Source of the DNA: Pseudomonadota bacterium
GTDB lineage: Bacteria > Myxococcota_A > UBA796 > GCA-2862545
Direction: 5' to 3'
Assembly: GCA_023954855.1 (NCBI GenBank)
Contig: JAGSGY010000012.1
Location: 1-64,000 of the forward strand
Length of the DNA: 64,000 bases
Position 1 is the first letter of the stretch, and each line of letters begins with the position of its first letter. Shown piece by piece: positions 31,701 through 38,904 of the stretch. The position numbers and the translations under genes are program-made. The notes under the pieces were generated by a model. That model ran no database searches, had not been told where the DNA came from, and saw only the letters and a list, made by a program, of their open reading frames with translations.

Positions 31701-33022
31701 ACCCTGGCTACCCCGCATCGACCTGCGACACCGACAACTGTCCTGACGTGATCAACGAGCAGGAAGACGCCGACAACAACGGCGTTGGTGATGCCTGCGA
31801 CACCGAGAACACCTGCTCGGACCGCATCGACAACGACGGCGACGGTCTCGTCGACTGCGACGATGATGAGTGCGTGGATAGTGGCGTGTGCGACTGCCCG
31901 ATCATCGACCTTCAGATGACCTGCGGCGACTTCATCGCCTACACGGTCGACGTGAACGACTACGGCGTGAACAGCGCCTGCTCGACCGTTCCGCAACCCG
32001 GTCTGGACGTGGTGGCCGAAGTCAGTGCGCCCTCCGGCTCTGAAGTCGTCGTTCTCGCCGAGGGCCCGACCGCGACCCACGACCTGTCGATCTTCGCCAA
32101 CGCCGGAGGCTGTGGCACAAGTGGCAACGCGCAGTGCCTCGACAGCAGCGAGTCGCACGCCGCGCTTCAGGAAGTCACCTGGACCTCGGACGGCACCCCT
32201 GCCCTCGTCACCGTCGACGACCTCGCCTCGGGCGCGTACAACGTCGACCTCACCGTCGCCTGCCCTGCGGCCTGCGAAGCCATCGACATCGAGGCGGACC
32301 TCGACTGCACGGTCGACCTGCAAGGCAGCACGTCGGGAGGCTCTGCAACCACGGCGCTCGACTACTACGAGTGTGGTGCAGCCATTGGGGGCGCCGACCG
32401 CCTTCAGCCCCATCCCGAGCAGATCTACAGCTTCACTCCGCGCCGCGATGGCGTGGTGACCGCCCGAATCAGCAACGCGAGCGAGCCGCACTCGCTGGCA
32501 CTCCTCGACTCGGCTTGCGATGGGCGCAACTGTCTGAACTGGGCTGACGGAGGCAGCGACACCACCTCGGTGACCTTCTTCGGAAGCCAAGGCTCCACCT
32601 ACCACATCGTCGTGGAGGCGAGCACCGGCACCACCGGCACCTTCGACATCGAGCTGGTCACGAACGGCGCGGGCTGCCCGGAAGACTGCGACGACGGCCT
32701 CGACAACGACCTCGACGGCGACTTCGACATGGATGATGCCGACTGCCAGGAGGCGGACGCCGACACCGACGCAGACGCCGACACCGACGCCGACACCGAC
32801 GCGGACACTGACTCCGACACCGATGCGGACACCGACGCCGACACCGATGCGGACTCCGACACCGATGCAGACACCTCCGACACTTCGGACAGCAGCGGCC
32901 AGGACAGTTCGGCGTACCCCGAGCGAGGCATCTGCAGCTGCTCGACCCAGACGCCCGCACAGGCGGCATGGGTGTTGCTCGCTCTACTCGCCATTCCGGC
33001 CCGCCGTCGGCGTAGCGCCTAG
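25751..33022 (+). CDS. Giant TSP3/MopE-repeat surface protein with triplicated beta-sandwich pairs and MYXO-CTERM-like tail
   Basis: Encodes 2423 residues; ATG directly abuts the previous stop, GGGGAG upstream. A short signal peptide (MWLLLLANAFA) precedes three copies of a two-module block at about 12-255, 694-950 and 2043-2317. In each block the first module is Cys-bracketed and the second is like bacterial pre-peptidase C-terminal (PPC) domains (e.g. NERIYTLEPQQSG, EQIYSFTPRRDG). Between the blocks lie two acidic arrays (about 260-690 and 955-2040) of TSP3/MopE-type units such as DNCPxxxNxDQxDxDxDGxGDACD, expected to bind calcium and form stiff rods with disulfides. A DTDAD-type linker (about 2336-2377) leads to CSC, a hydrophobic helix and RRRR. 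Probably a calcium-dependent cell-surface adhesin or stalk, sorted by a myxosortase not in this window. Confidence 0.9.
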   Translation: MWLLLLANAFACPAGGRAYCNEGPSEISSDNQWAAHPACSSGLTPSPDYTAALGLFGEGNDVHVIAEAGYTMVYPVEDTCGQTQVACATDGNAEWSGADSTGTLWAAVEFPGGTASTLDVEVVCETELTTHDVELNCTDDGSSFEYNSANTSIYNDIEGYECGGQAPFYGLGDEWIGKFVAPTTGIVTFTVTPENDDIDVFVLNSSGQTFDCLSSNVGGMGERSLTVTASQAQTLYLVVESYGSGSDFSVAISEGAAHACKEDCDNNVDDNGNNKTDCDETNFCDKASQCYDDCTLADDDGDGEVDESCEDRCDGIDNDGDGETDEGYADEDADGVNDCLDVCPGADDLEDQDFDGFPDECDFCPRTSTVNNDDLDEDGVGDACDNCIDVPNQVQFDSDTDGVGNACDLCEGFPDSADLDSDGIPNGCDNCPSVGNSDQFDNDFDGLGNACDNCDDVQNEGQENADGDGFGDACDPCTDTDNDGLGNAGYAANTCDEDNCPDEANIQQNDPDNDGWPNTCDNCPNDANNSQTDADFDGVGDTCDNCPAEANDTQVDSDGDLVGDLCDNCAVANPSQDDDDSDGQGNACDTCTDFDVFVSGVLGDGYADVVVQGTTTCPTDTCDGYDDAIDLDGDGIPDDCDNCPVSNADQDDTDGDGIGDACDPESCTDGADNDGDGLTDCHDADCASDDACALTCSLANDSLSCGQVASGTVDTSSFEDHCGVSGLTGPDHTMSLPTLANGRTLVVDAASTAASNVYITEDNCWEYASCAAHSTNNTGVSHLTLTSDGSTSYYATIDSVTGSAFTGVIGIGCPTDDCSSDVDGSLTCSTPITASTAGGGNNNDYYANSGTIAHAKRFQPGNERIYTLEPQQSGTIQVGIAGMSVDLDLFVLEDACHYDSVIAQSVAVGTAAESVSFTVDAGKTYYVVVEGRGGDSSFALAVASAGSGACPEDCDDGADNDGSNGIDCVDPICSGTPECGACDVDGDGFIAVACGGTDCDDSTTSTDTDTDGIPNECDNCETVANPGQEDPDGDDVGSACDNCPDASNGTQSDLDGDATATSNGDACDVCTDTDNDGHYDDYVEGVTTCDPDICPGVDDTIDDDNDGSPDCIDNCVGLANGDQADGDGDGVGDSCDNCSGDPNADQADPDGDGVGSVCDICPDHSDADQTDSDQSVSSDTKGDACDPCTDTDNDGYADINVSGITTCALDTCPAGDDDLDGDSDGEADACDNCPSAPNEAQTNSDGDTYGDACDNCPSDDNEAQTNSDSDLYGDACDNCPDDTNASQDDTDGDDIGDTCDPCTDTDGDGYGNSGYTNDGCETDNCPNVSNVDQEDNDNDGIGDACDTEECDGVDNDGDGATDEGFDDIDGDSTADCVDTCVDTDGDGKGQLGDDCGVDNCPTTANADQADEDGDAIGDACDTCTDSDGDTWGDNGFTITGCTGSTTVADNCTDDVNVDQADTDTDGTGDACDTEECDGVDNDGDGQVDQGFPDADNDGTKDCVDTCTDTDGDSFGNTGFAANTCAEDNCSLIANGGQEDADNDGLGDVCDTCTDIDGDGRGDPGFGNNTCALDNCPAIANVDQSDVDDDNIGDVCDTCTDPDLDGYGNAGLDLSTCTSTTVPDNCPNTDNADQSDLDADGDGDLCDTCTDPDNDTYGSPGLALTGCTGSATDADNCPDDTNVDQADADTDGQGDVCDSGEDCDGIDNDGDGDTDEGLPDVDNDGICDERDTCIDVDNDNWGTGSDLSGCTGSTTVVDNCPTTSNASQTNTDGDEKGDACDTCVDTDEDGFGDPGFAGNLCALDNCAFEANRDQEDADSDQIGDACDTCTDVDGDDYGDPAYFLTDCTSTTDGDNCLTVANADQADLDGDGEGDACDSCTDSDGDGYGNPGLAASTCTPDNCPDLANIGQDDRDVDGIGDSCDTCTDSDGDGVGDPTFDQSSCTTPDIDDNCPAAANSDQADADSDSVGDACDTCTDTDTDGFADPGYPASTCDTDNCPDVINEQEDADNNGVGDACDTENTCSDRIDNDGDGLVDCDDDECVDSGVCDCPIIDLQMTCGDFIAYTVDVNDYGVNSACSTVPQPGLDVVAEVSAPSGSEVVVLAEGPTATHDLSIFANAGGCGTSGNAQCLDSSESHAALQEVTWTSDGTPALVTVDDLASGAYNVDLTVACPAACEAIDIEADLDCTVDLQGSTSGGSATTALDYYECGAAIGGADRLQPHPEQIYSFTPRRDGVVTARISNASEPHSLALLDSACDGRNCLNWADGGSDTTSVTFFGSQGSTYHIVVEASTGTTGTFDIELVTNGAGCPEDCDDGLDNDLDGDFDMDDADCQEADADTDADADTDADTDADTDSDTDADTDADTDADSDTDADTSDTSDSSGQDSSAYPERGICSCSTQTPAQAAWVLLALLAIPARRRRSA
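26540..27800 (+). repeat. First Asp-rich TSP3/MopE array (approximate limits)
   Basis: Repeated coding units contain GACAACTGC (DNC) and GGCGATGCCTGCGAC-like (GDACD) segments at a spacing of roughly 70-80 bases. This is a protein repeat with codon-level homogeneity, not a CRISPR array. Confidence 0.85.
28610..31860 (+). repeat. Second, longer Asp-rich TSP3/MopE array (approximate limits)
   Basis: The same unit type recurs over about 3.2 kb, with insertions of CTDTDxDGxGxxGF units and several MopE-like CDGVDNDGDGxxDEG units. Near-identical units (e.g. around 29.46-29.60 kb) indicate recent internal duplication. Confidence 0.85.
32753..32885 (+). repeat. DTDAD-type low-complexity linker
   Basis: Alternating GAC/GCC/ACC codons encode Asp-Thr-Asp-Ala repeats for about 40 residues, just before the C-terminal sorting tail. 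It is a flexible acidic spacer, like the SD repeats before Gram-positive sorting signals. Confidence 0.9.
32933..33019 (+). other. C-terminal MYXO-CTERM-like sorting tail
   Basis: The last 29 residues read CSC, a short linker, a hydrophobic helix (AAWVLLALLAIPA), then RRRR. This is the tripartite layout of myxosortase-processed proteins in Myxococcota. Confidence 0.8.
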
Positions 33023-33048
33023 GGCCGGCGAGAGTCGGCTCGCGGTCC

Positions 33049-33071
33049 TTACGGCTTTAGAAAGGCCGTAA
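33049..33071. terminator. Candidate bidirectional hairpin between convergent genes
   Basis: TTACGGC...GCCGTAA pairs over 7 positions around a 9-base loop, overlapping the 3' end of the minus-strand hydrolase gene and 26 bases after the giant gene. No long T-run is present, so it is only a weak candidate. Confidence 0.3.
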
Positions 33072-33627
33072 TCGCTGCGAGCGCGGCGTCGTCGGCGTCG
33101 GCCTGCGTGCCACCGGTCTGCTTCTGCCAGGTCTTGGTCACGCGCAGGGAGTGGTCCCCAGCCTCGACCACGTGCAGTGACGATGGCGCCGTCATGCGGC
33201 CGCGCACGTCATCAAGCCGGTCCAAGGGACACATGCGGTCCCGAGTGCCCTGCACGAACAGAATGGGCGTGCGCAGGGCGAGCAGGACTTCGTCGCGGAC
33301 GGGGCTTTTCTTGCTGATCCCCACCAGCGGGTAGCCCAAGCAGACAAGGGCATCGACCGACTCTTCGAGTGCGAGGTGGCAGCCTACGCGTGAGCCCATG
33401 CTCTTGCCCGCGAGTACGACCCGCTCCCCTTCTCGCCTCTCGGCTGCGAGACGCTCACGGTGGGCCTCGATCAACTTCGGAAGGCGATCGGGAGCCCGTC
33501 GCCCCTTCGCCATGTACGGGTAGTCGAAGGGCACCACCCGTCCGAGCGTGCCGAGGCGAGTCGCCCAGGCCTGCATCCAATCCGAATCCGAGCCCTTGCC
33601 AGCGCCATGCGCAAAGAGAATCAGCAC
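33049..33627 (-). CDS. Alpha/beta hydrolase, KANL3/Tex30-type
   Basis: Encodes 192 residues from a GTG start 2 bases after the upstream gene's stop. MLILFAHGAGKGSDSDWMQ at the N-terminus and LAGKSMGSRVG (nucleophile Ser) are the signature of the Tex30/KANL3 small hydrolase family. PILFVQGTRDRMCP gives the acid, and VEAGDHSLRV the catalytic His. No signal peptide, so cytosolic. Its natural substrate is not known for the family. It is co-transcribed with the phosphatase-like lipoprotein gene upstream. Confidence 0.88.
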   Translation of the reverse strand: MLILFAHGAGKGSDSDWMQAWATRLGTLGRVVPFDYPYMAKGRRAPDRLPKLIEAHRERLAAERREGERVVLAGKSMGSRVGCHLALEESVDALVCLGYPLVGISKKSPVRDEVLLALRTPILFVQGTRDRMCPLDRLDDVRGRMTAPSSLHVVEAGDHSLRVTKTWQKQTGGTQADADDAALAAITAFLKP

Positions 33628-33629
33628 GT

Positions 33630-35333
33630 CTAGTCGCCCTGTACGGTGAATTCGTGGAGTGCAAAGCCGTCGGGGCGGCGTGCGGTCACGTCAATGGTCT
33701 TGCCGTCGACGTGGACCTCCAGGAAATGATGTTCGTGGTGGGTAAGCGCGATGCCGTCCCAGGTACCCGTGCGCCAACCATCGTTGTCGAGCCCGCCACC
33801 GCCACCCCCCGTCGTCACCCACGCAGTGGACGAGTATGAGCCGGCTGGCGTGTAGTTGTAGAGGTGGTTGTGCCCGTTGAAGACCAGGTCCACACCGGCG
33901 TCGGCAAACATCGGCTCGAGGGTCTCCCGCACGTCGTCATCCCCGTCGTAGATGGAGATGCCGTCGTAGAAGTACCAGGTCCAGAACTCGATGCGCGGCG
34001 GGTAGTGGAACAGCGCAAATTGCACATCAGCGGCCGCAAACTCTGGGGATGCAAGTTGCGCGGCGATGCACTGATGCTGTCCACTGCCGGCGGTCAGGTC
34101 GAGCTCGGTGTCGATGAACAGGAAGAAGGCGCCCGCGTAACTCCAGCCAAAACAGTGCTCATCGCCAGGCTGCGCGAGGTGTAGGTCGAAGAGCTCGCCG
34201 TCACTGTCACCGTAGCGCTCGTGGTTTCCCGCAGCGACGAGGAAGGAACGGTCGGACGCAAAGGCCGCGAGAGGCGCGAGCAGTTGGTCGCGGTAGTCGC
34301 CCTCATCGCCGTTCTGCACGATGTCGCCCACAGAGACCGCAAACTCCGCTGGGGAGGCGGCAATACGGGCGGCGACGTGCACGAAGGTCTCGGGCCCATC
34401 CTGGTTGTCACCCCAGACCGCAAAGTCGAAGGCGACCTTCGACGCGGGTGCCGTCCGAAAGCTGTAGATCTCGCCCGCAGCGTCGTCCGAGAGCACTCGG
34501 TAGTGGTAGGTCGTGTCCGCTTCGAGGCCGGTGAGTCGGACCTCGTGGTGGTCGCGAGCGAGCGTCTCCGAGACCGACTCGTCGAAGGACTTGTCCGTGC
34601 TGTACTCGACAGAGCCCGTCACATCGCCCTGTGTCTCCCAGAGAACGCTGATCGCCGAGGGCGTCACGAAGTTCAGCCACGGTCCCCTCCGAAGATCGGT
34701 GAGCGTCGGTGGAGGCTGCTCGTCAATACACAGGTCGACCTTGTCGAAGTAGGCGTCGTTGTCGTTGCCGGACTCGCGCTCGCCAATCAGGTCGACGCGA
34801 AGCTGTCGCGTGCCAGCGGGGAGGGCCTGATGCACGCGGCGCTCGCGGTAGAAGGACGCGGTGAATGGCCCCTCGGTCTGGCCCTGGAGCTCGGCCCCAT
34901 CCTCGTCGAGCGCGGTGACGCGCAGCGAGGCTTTATCGTCGCCGTCCCAGTCGCGGACGTGTGCTGTGACGTGGCCGGTCCAGCCTCCCTCGTCGATGGC
35001 CGCAGCCCAGTCGGAGACGTCGACCGTCTGCGCCATGACCGACCGCGCGGCGGAGCCCGCGAAGAACTGGTAGTCGCCGCTGATGGGCGTCGGTGTCGAG
35101 CCGCTCGCACCCACTGCCGTAAACGCGCCGTCGAGTGAGTCCCAGCCCGTCAAATCTCCAGTCTCGGCATCGCCATTGACGAGCAGGCCGCAAGCGGGCA
35201 CCGTGCCGGGCTCGACCTCGCCGGTGTCGGTACTCGCATCCGTGTCGCCGGAGTCGACGCCCTCCGAGCCCAAGTTGGAGTCGCGGCAGCCGAGGAGAGC
35301 GACCGTCAGAAGCGTGGGAACGAGAATTCGCAT
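33630..35333 (-). CDS. Purple-acid-phosphatase-like metallophosphoesterase lipoprotein
   Basis: Encodes 567 residues. I chose the ATG at 35333 because it begins a lipoprotein signal (MRILVPTLLTVALLGC). A linker rich in Thr/Asp, then a carbohydrate-binding-like beta region (about 40-200), then a fibronectin-III-like purple acid phosphatase N-terminal domain (GPWLNFVTPSAISVLWET...LTGLEADTTYHYRV). The catalytic metallophosphoesterase domain follows: FAVWGDNQ, SVGDIVQNGD, AGNHERYGD, LFHYPP and NGHNHLYN supply the metal ligands. It hydrolyses phosphomonoesters or diesters outside the inner membrane. It is divergent from a Ser/Thr kinase gene. Confidence 0.92.
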   Translation of the reverse strand: MRILVPTLLTVALLGCRDSNLGSEGVDSGDTDASTDTGEVEPGTVPACGLLVNGDAETGDLTGWDSLDGAFTAVGASGSTPTPISGDYQFFAGSAARSVMAQTVDVSDWAAAIDEGGWTGHVTAHVRDWDGDDKASLRVTALDEDGAELQGQTEGPFTASFYRERRVHQALPAGTRQLRVDLIGERESGNDNDAYFDKVDLCIDEQPPPTLTDLRRGPWLNFVTPSAISVLWETQGDVTGSVEYSTDKSFDESVSETLARDHHEVRLTGLEADTTYHYRVLSDDAAGEIYSFRTAPASKVAFDFAVWGDNQDGPETFVHVAARIAASPAEFAVSVGDIVQNGDEGDYRDQLLAPLAAFASDRSFLVAAGNHERYGDSDGELFDLHLAQPGDEHCFGWSYAGAFFLFIDTELDLTAGSGQHQCIAAQLASPEFAAADVQFALFHYPPRIEFWTWYFYDGISIYDGDDDVRETLEPMFADAGVDLVFNGHNHLYNYTPAGSYSSTAWVTTGGGGGGLDNDGWRTGTWDGIALTHHEHHFLEVHVDGKTIDVTARRPDGFALHEFTVQGD

Positions 35334-35441
35334 GCCGCAATGTACCCGAGCCCACGAGGGTGCGGGGTTCATTCCGATGATCGGCACACGATGCACACCT
35401 GGGATAGTCTGGGCGTGCGTAGAACCCCAGGCAAGGACCTC

Positions 35442-37079
35442 ATGGAGCTAGATCCCGGAACGGTCATGGACCGCTACACCATCGACTCGCAGCTCGGCGA
35501 GGGTGGAATGGCGATCGTCTACAAGGTCCGTCACAACCAGTTGGGCACCTGGCACGCGCTGAAGATCCTGACGATGTCGTCGCGCTCGATCCGTGAGCGG
35601 CTGCTGCAAGAGGGCCGGGTTCAGGCCGCGCTGCGTCACCCGAACATCGTGGCGGTCACCGACGTCATTACCATCCAGGGCGCCCCCGGCTTGGTGATGG
35701 AGTACATCGCCGGCCCCTCACTCGAAGACCTGCTCCAGAAGACCAAGCTCACGTTGCCGCAGGCCGAGTCACTCGCTCGCGGCATCATCGCTGGCGTCAA
35801 GGCCGCCCATGACCGTGGCCTGATTCACCGCGACCTCAAGCCAGCCAACGTGCTGCTCGACATCACCGACTCGGGCCTGAATCCCAAGGTCACGGACTTC
35901 GGGCTCTCGAAGATCGTCAGCGGCGATTCGGGCATGTCGAAGACACGCTCGGGCGTCGCGATGGGCACGCCGTCGTACATGTCCCCAGAGCAGATCCGGT
36001 CCTCGAAGGACGTGGACCATCGCACCGACGTCTTCGCGCTCGGAGCCCTACTCTACGACGTAGTCTGCAACCAGCAGGCCTTCCCGGGCGACGACCTGCT
36101 CGCCATCTTCTCGAAGGTCACCTCTGGCGACTTCGTGCCCCCGCGTGAGCTGGTCCCTGACCTTCCCGAGCGCGTCGAGAAGGCCATTCTCGGCGCCCTC
36201 GAGACCGACGTCGACAAGCGCATCCCAGACTGCGGCACCCTGCTCGCCGTGCTCGCGGGTCAAGAAGCACCCGCCGCCACCGACGTCACCTCGAGCCTGG
36301 CAAGCTCCGGACCCTGGACCGGCGAGTTCATCTCGTCGGCTCGCTCGCTGAGCACCGCCTCGAACGAGAGCTTCGCCGACATCGTCTCCGGACGGGCTGC
36401 CGAGGCCGCCGCAGCCTCCTCACTCGCGAGCTCGAGCCCATCAAGCGACACCTTTATGTGGGGAGACGCCTCCGAAGAGGTCCCGAAAGGGGCAGCCCCT
36501 TCCTCCAAGAGCGGCGCGTCGATGTCCGGCAAAGGCGCCAAGGCAGGCGCCGCCCTCGTGCTTCTTGGACTGGCGGTCGGGCTCATGGGCATCGTCGGGG
36601 TCGGAGGCCTGTACGCCAGCGGCGTCTTCTCAGAGGCCCAAGAAGTTGCGACTCTCGACACGCCCGAAGTCACTCCAGAGCCGACGGTCGTGCCGAAGCC
36701 CGACCCCACCCCCGAGCCAGAGCCCACGCCGGAACCGGAACCCACACCTGAGCCGGAACCCGCCGTGCCAGCGCCAGCGCCAGCGCCGGTCGCCGCACCG
36801 CGTCCTCGGCCCGCCCCGGCACCGGTTCGGCCCAAGCCCCCGCCGGCCCCCACCATGAAGGCAGGACACGGCATCGTGCGGCTCACCGGCGACACCCTCG
36901 GCGTCTACTTGATCCCGGACGGTAAGCGGTCATTGGTTCGCCCCGGCGAGGTTCCCGCGGGTACCTACCAGATCTCGCAGCGCGTCGACGACGCCTACAA
37001 CCAGCTCGGCAGCATCACCATTGCAGCGGGCGAGACGAAGACGCTCAACTGCAACGCGATGATGATGATCTGCCGCTAG
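35442..37079 (+). CDS. Hanks-type Ser/Thr protein kinase with TM helix and Pro-rich extracytoplasmic tail
   Basis: Encodes 545 residues from the ATG at 35442 (AAGGA upstream). The cytosolic kinase domain (about 10-270) is complete: GEGGMAIVYKV glycine loop, K41 in HALKIL, HRDLKPANVL with D131, DFGLSK, and GTPSYMSPEQI. A linker rich in Ser/Ala leads to one membrane helix (about 367-393). Outside lies a TPEPEP-repeat proline-rich segment, then a small beta domain (about 470-545) that ends in two Cys (LNCNAMMMICR) and resembles PEGA modules. Such kinases sense envelope signals and phosphorylate cytosolic targets. The convergent Kelch gene ends 6 bases downstream. Confidence 0.95.
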   Translation: MELDPGTVMDRYTIDSQLGEGGMAIVYKVRHNQLGTWHALKILTMSSRSIRERLLQEGRVQAALRHPNIVAVTDVITIQGAPGLVMEYIAGPSLEDLLQKTKLTLPQAESLARGIIAGVKAAHDRGLIHRDLKPANVLLDITDSGLNPKVTDFGLSKIVSGDSGMSKTRSGVAMGTPSYMSPEQIRSSKDVDHRTDVFALGALLYDVVCNQQAFPGDDLLAIFSKVTSGDFVPPRELVPDLPERVEKAILGALETDVDKRIPDCGTLLAVLAGQEAPAATDVTSSLASSGPWTGEFISSARSLSTASNESFADIVSGRAAEAAAASSLASSSPSSDTFMWGDASEEVPKGAAPSSKSGASMSGKGAKAGAALVLLGLAVGLMGIVGVGGLYASGVFSEAQEVATLDTPEVTPEPTVVPKPDPTPEPEPTPEPEPTPEPEPAVPAPAPAPVAAPRPRPAPAPVRPKPPPAPTMKAGHGIVRLTGDTLGVYLIPDGKRSLVRPGEVPAGTYQISQRVDDAYNQLGSITIAAGETKTLNCNAMMMICR

Positions 37080-37085
37080 TACCGT

Positions 37086-38276
37086 CTAGAAGCACATCGT
37101 CGTGCAGCCGCCCGCCGATGTGCGAGCGCAGATCTCGCCGGCGGTCGACCGACTCTCGACCGACCAACCCGTCGCACTCGACCAGCTCCACACGTCATTG
37201 AGCACACCGCAGTCCGCCTCACCGCCGAAGATCCGAAGGTCGCCGTCAGCCATCACCGCGAGACCGCCGTTGCGCCGCTCTGGCGCCTCGAGGTCTGGCG
37301 CCACGAAGTCATCGGGGAAGTCGCAGAAGGCGTTCGCTTGGCCAAAGAGGACATCGCCAGTCTCGACGCGCTGCCATGCGTTGCTCGCGAGGCTGAACGA
37401 CCACAGCTCGTTGGTGTTGCCGAGGTCGGTGTCGTCGTGACCTGCCCAGAGCAGGAGCCTATCGTTGGCCGCGTCGTGCACCAGGTTTCCCCAAAAACGA
37501 GGAGCGGGCGCGGTCCCGGTCCCCGCGTGCACTTCGGTCCAAGCGCCCGTCGCGACATCGAGGGCGTGAAGGTCACCGAGGAAGGGCCCGAAGAAGTTCG
37601 CGGTGCCGCCGTAGATCCACATCGTGCCGCCATCTGCGGACATCGTGTAGCCATGAAACAGGCGTGCACTCGGGGTGTTTGTGGTGGTCCACTCGGTCCA
37701 GGTGCCCGTGGCAAGGTCCATCTGCCACACATCGCCGAGGGGAGAGTAGCTCGCGCCATCCGTCGAGTTGTTGCCGCCGAACAGCACGAGCTTGTCACCG
37801 GCCACGCCCAGAGCGTGGTTCACGCGTGCGCCAGGACCCGTCGCCGAGAGCGTCGACCAGCTATCCGTGACCAGATCGAACGCCCAGGTGTCGTCGAACT
37901 GCGTGTAGGTGCCGGTCGTTCCGGCCCGCGTGCGTCCGCCATGCAAGATCATGCGGTTGCCGGACACGTCATGCGCACTGGCCTGCCGACCACGTGCAGC
38001 GGGACCGGTGGCGGGCAGGCGCTGAAAGGCGCCGCACTCGGGGTAGAAGGCCCAGCTGTCGCCGGTGAACGAGGTCTGCGCCTGGCAGTTCACCGGCGGG
38101 CCGATATCGCCACCGTAGAAGACCAGACGGCCCCGGTCCGTATCCCACACGCCCGTCGCCTCGGCGACGGCGGGGGGAAGCTCGAGTGGAAGCGTAGAGC
38201 AGTCGATGCTTCCAGAGTCTTCAGCAGTCGTGCCGTTGCAAGCCACAAAGGCGAGAGCGAGAGCAGCGATTCTCAT
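37086..38276 (-). CDS. Kelch-repeat lipoprotein
   Basis: Encodes 396 residues. Lipobox LAFVAC sets lipidation at Cys13. The rest is about six Kelch blades, each with a GG pair and spaced aromatic residues: RLVFYGGD, RMILHGGR, KLVLFGGN, TMWIYGGT, RLLLWAGH and DLRIFGGE, with W-containing partner strands such as DTWAFDL and DVWQMDL. This makes a beta-propeller on the membrane surface for protein or sugar binding. Cys near the C-terminus (CARTSAGGCTTMC) may form disulfides. The start overlaps the previous gene by 4 bases, so both are one transcript placed between two kinase genes. Confidence 0.9.
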   Translation of the reverse strand: MRIAALALAFVACNGTTAEDSGSIDCSTLPLELPPAVAEATGVWDTDRGRLVFYGGDIGPPVNCQAQTSFTGDSWAFYPECGAFQRLPATGPAARGRQASAHDVSGNRMILHGGRTRAGTTGTYTQFDDTWAFDLVTDSWSTLSATGPGARVNHALGVAGDKLVLFGGNNSTDGASYSPLGDVWQMDLATGTWTEWTTTNTPSARLFHGYTMSADGGTMWIYGGTANFFGPFLGDLHALDVATGAWTEVHAGTGTAPAPRFWGNLVHDAANDRLLLWAGHDDTDLGNTNELWSFSLASNAWQRVETGDVLFGQANAFCDFPDDFVAPDLEAPERRNGGLAVMADGDLRIFGGEADCGVLNDVWSWSSATGWSVESRSTAGEICARTSAGGCTTMCF

Positions 38277-38728
38277 GGGGTCTCCACGTCGGCGATGACC
38301 ACTTCTGCGTCCACCGGTACTTCAATCTGCCGCTCGTCGCGGAGCGAGCCATCGATGACCATGGTCTGGCCCACGAGCGTCGTCGGGTCGACCTCGAAAT
38401 CGAAGAGCAAGAGGATGTTCCAGGCCTGTTGGGTTCCCGTCTCTGGATTGCATCGGAAGTTGAGCCAGGGCTGGCTGCGCGCCACTTCTGTGCCGTCCAC
38501 GGTGCCCACAAACTCGCCAACCACGAGTTCGTCGGAGGAGAGGCCGGTTGCGTCCACCGCAAGGGGCAGGTGGTAGCCGCCTTGAGAGCCGAAGACGAAG
38601 GCCACTTCGCCATCGTCGGGAATCGACTCGAAGCCGTTCTCGCCGTGACCGAGCTCAGCCGTGGGCGTATCGGACACCCGGCATCCGTCCGGAGTCGGAC
38701 AACCGAGCAGCAGTGCGAGGAAGAGCAC
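38273..38728 (-). CDS. Hypothetical lipoprotein upstream of the Kelch gene
   Basis: Encodes 151 residues from a GTG at 38728, chosen because GGAGG lies 6 bases upstream and it gives a clean lipoprotein signal ending LLLGC. The mature part is beta-rich (EVAFVFGSQGGYHLPLAVDATG, NILLLFDFEVDPTTLVG), as in small Ig-like domains. No family recognised. It overlaps the Kelch lipoprotein gene (ATGA) and is divergent from the second kinase gene across 176 bases, so it may act with the Kelch protein. Confidence 0.75.
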   Translation of the reverse strand: MLFLALLLGCPTPDGCRVSDTPTAELGHGENGFESIPDDGEVAFVFGSQGGYHLPLAVDATGLSSDELVVGEFVGTVDGTEVARSQPWLNFRCNPETGTQQAWNILLLFDFEVDPTTLVGQTMVIDGSLRDERQIEVPVDAEVVIADVETP

Positions 38729-38904
38729 GAGAAACCTCCATCGCCCTCCTAGCAGGACCTGCGCCACACGGCATGGTTGTTCGGCGAGGCAACCGAGAAC
38801 AAGCCCGACGACAACGCAGGGGGGCGGCGGCATTCAGACGGGTGCTGACGCGGCCTTTACGCCATTGGTGTCTGTCGGGTACCTTCGGCGCTGGAAGGGA
38901 TTCA

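Noticed and set aside
26540-31860. Regular repeats that might suggest a CRISPR array
   Set aside because: Units are coding, in frame, variable in length, with no constant repeat and unique spacers, and no cas genes are present.
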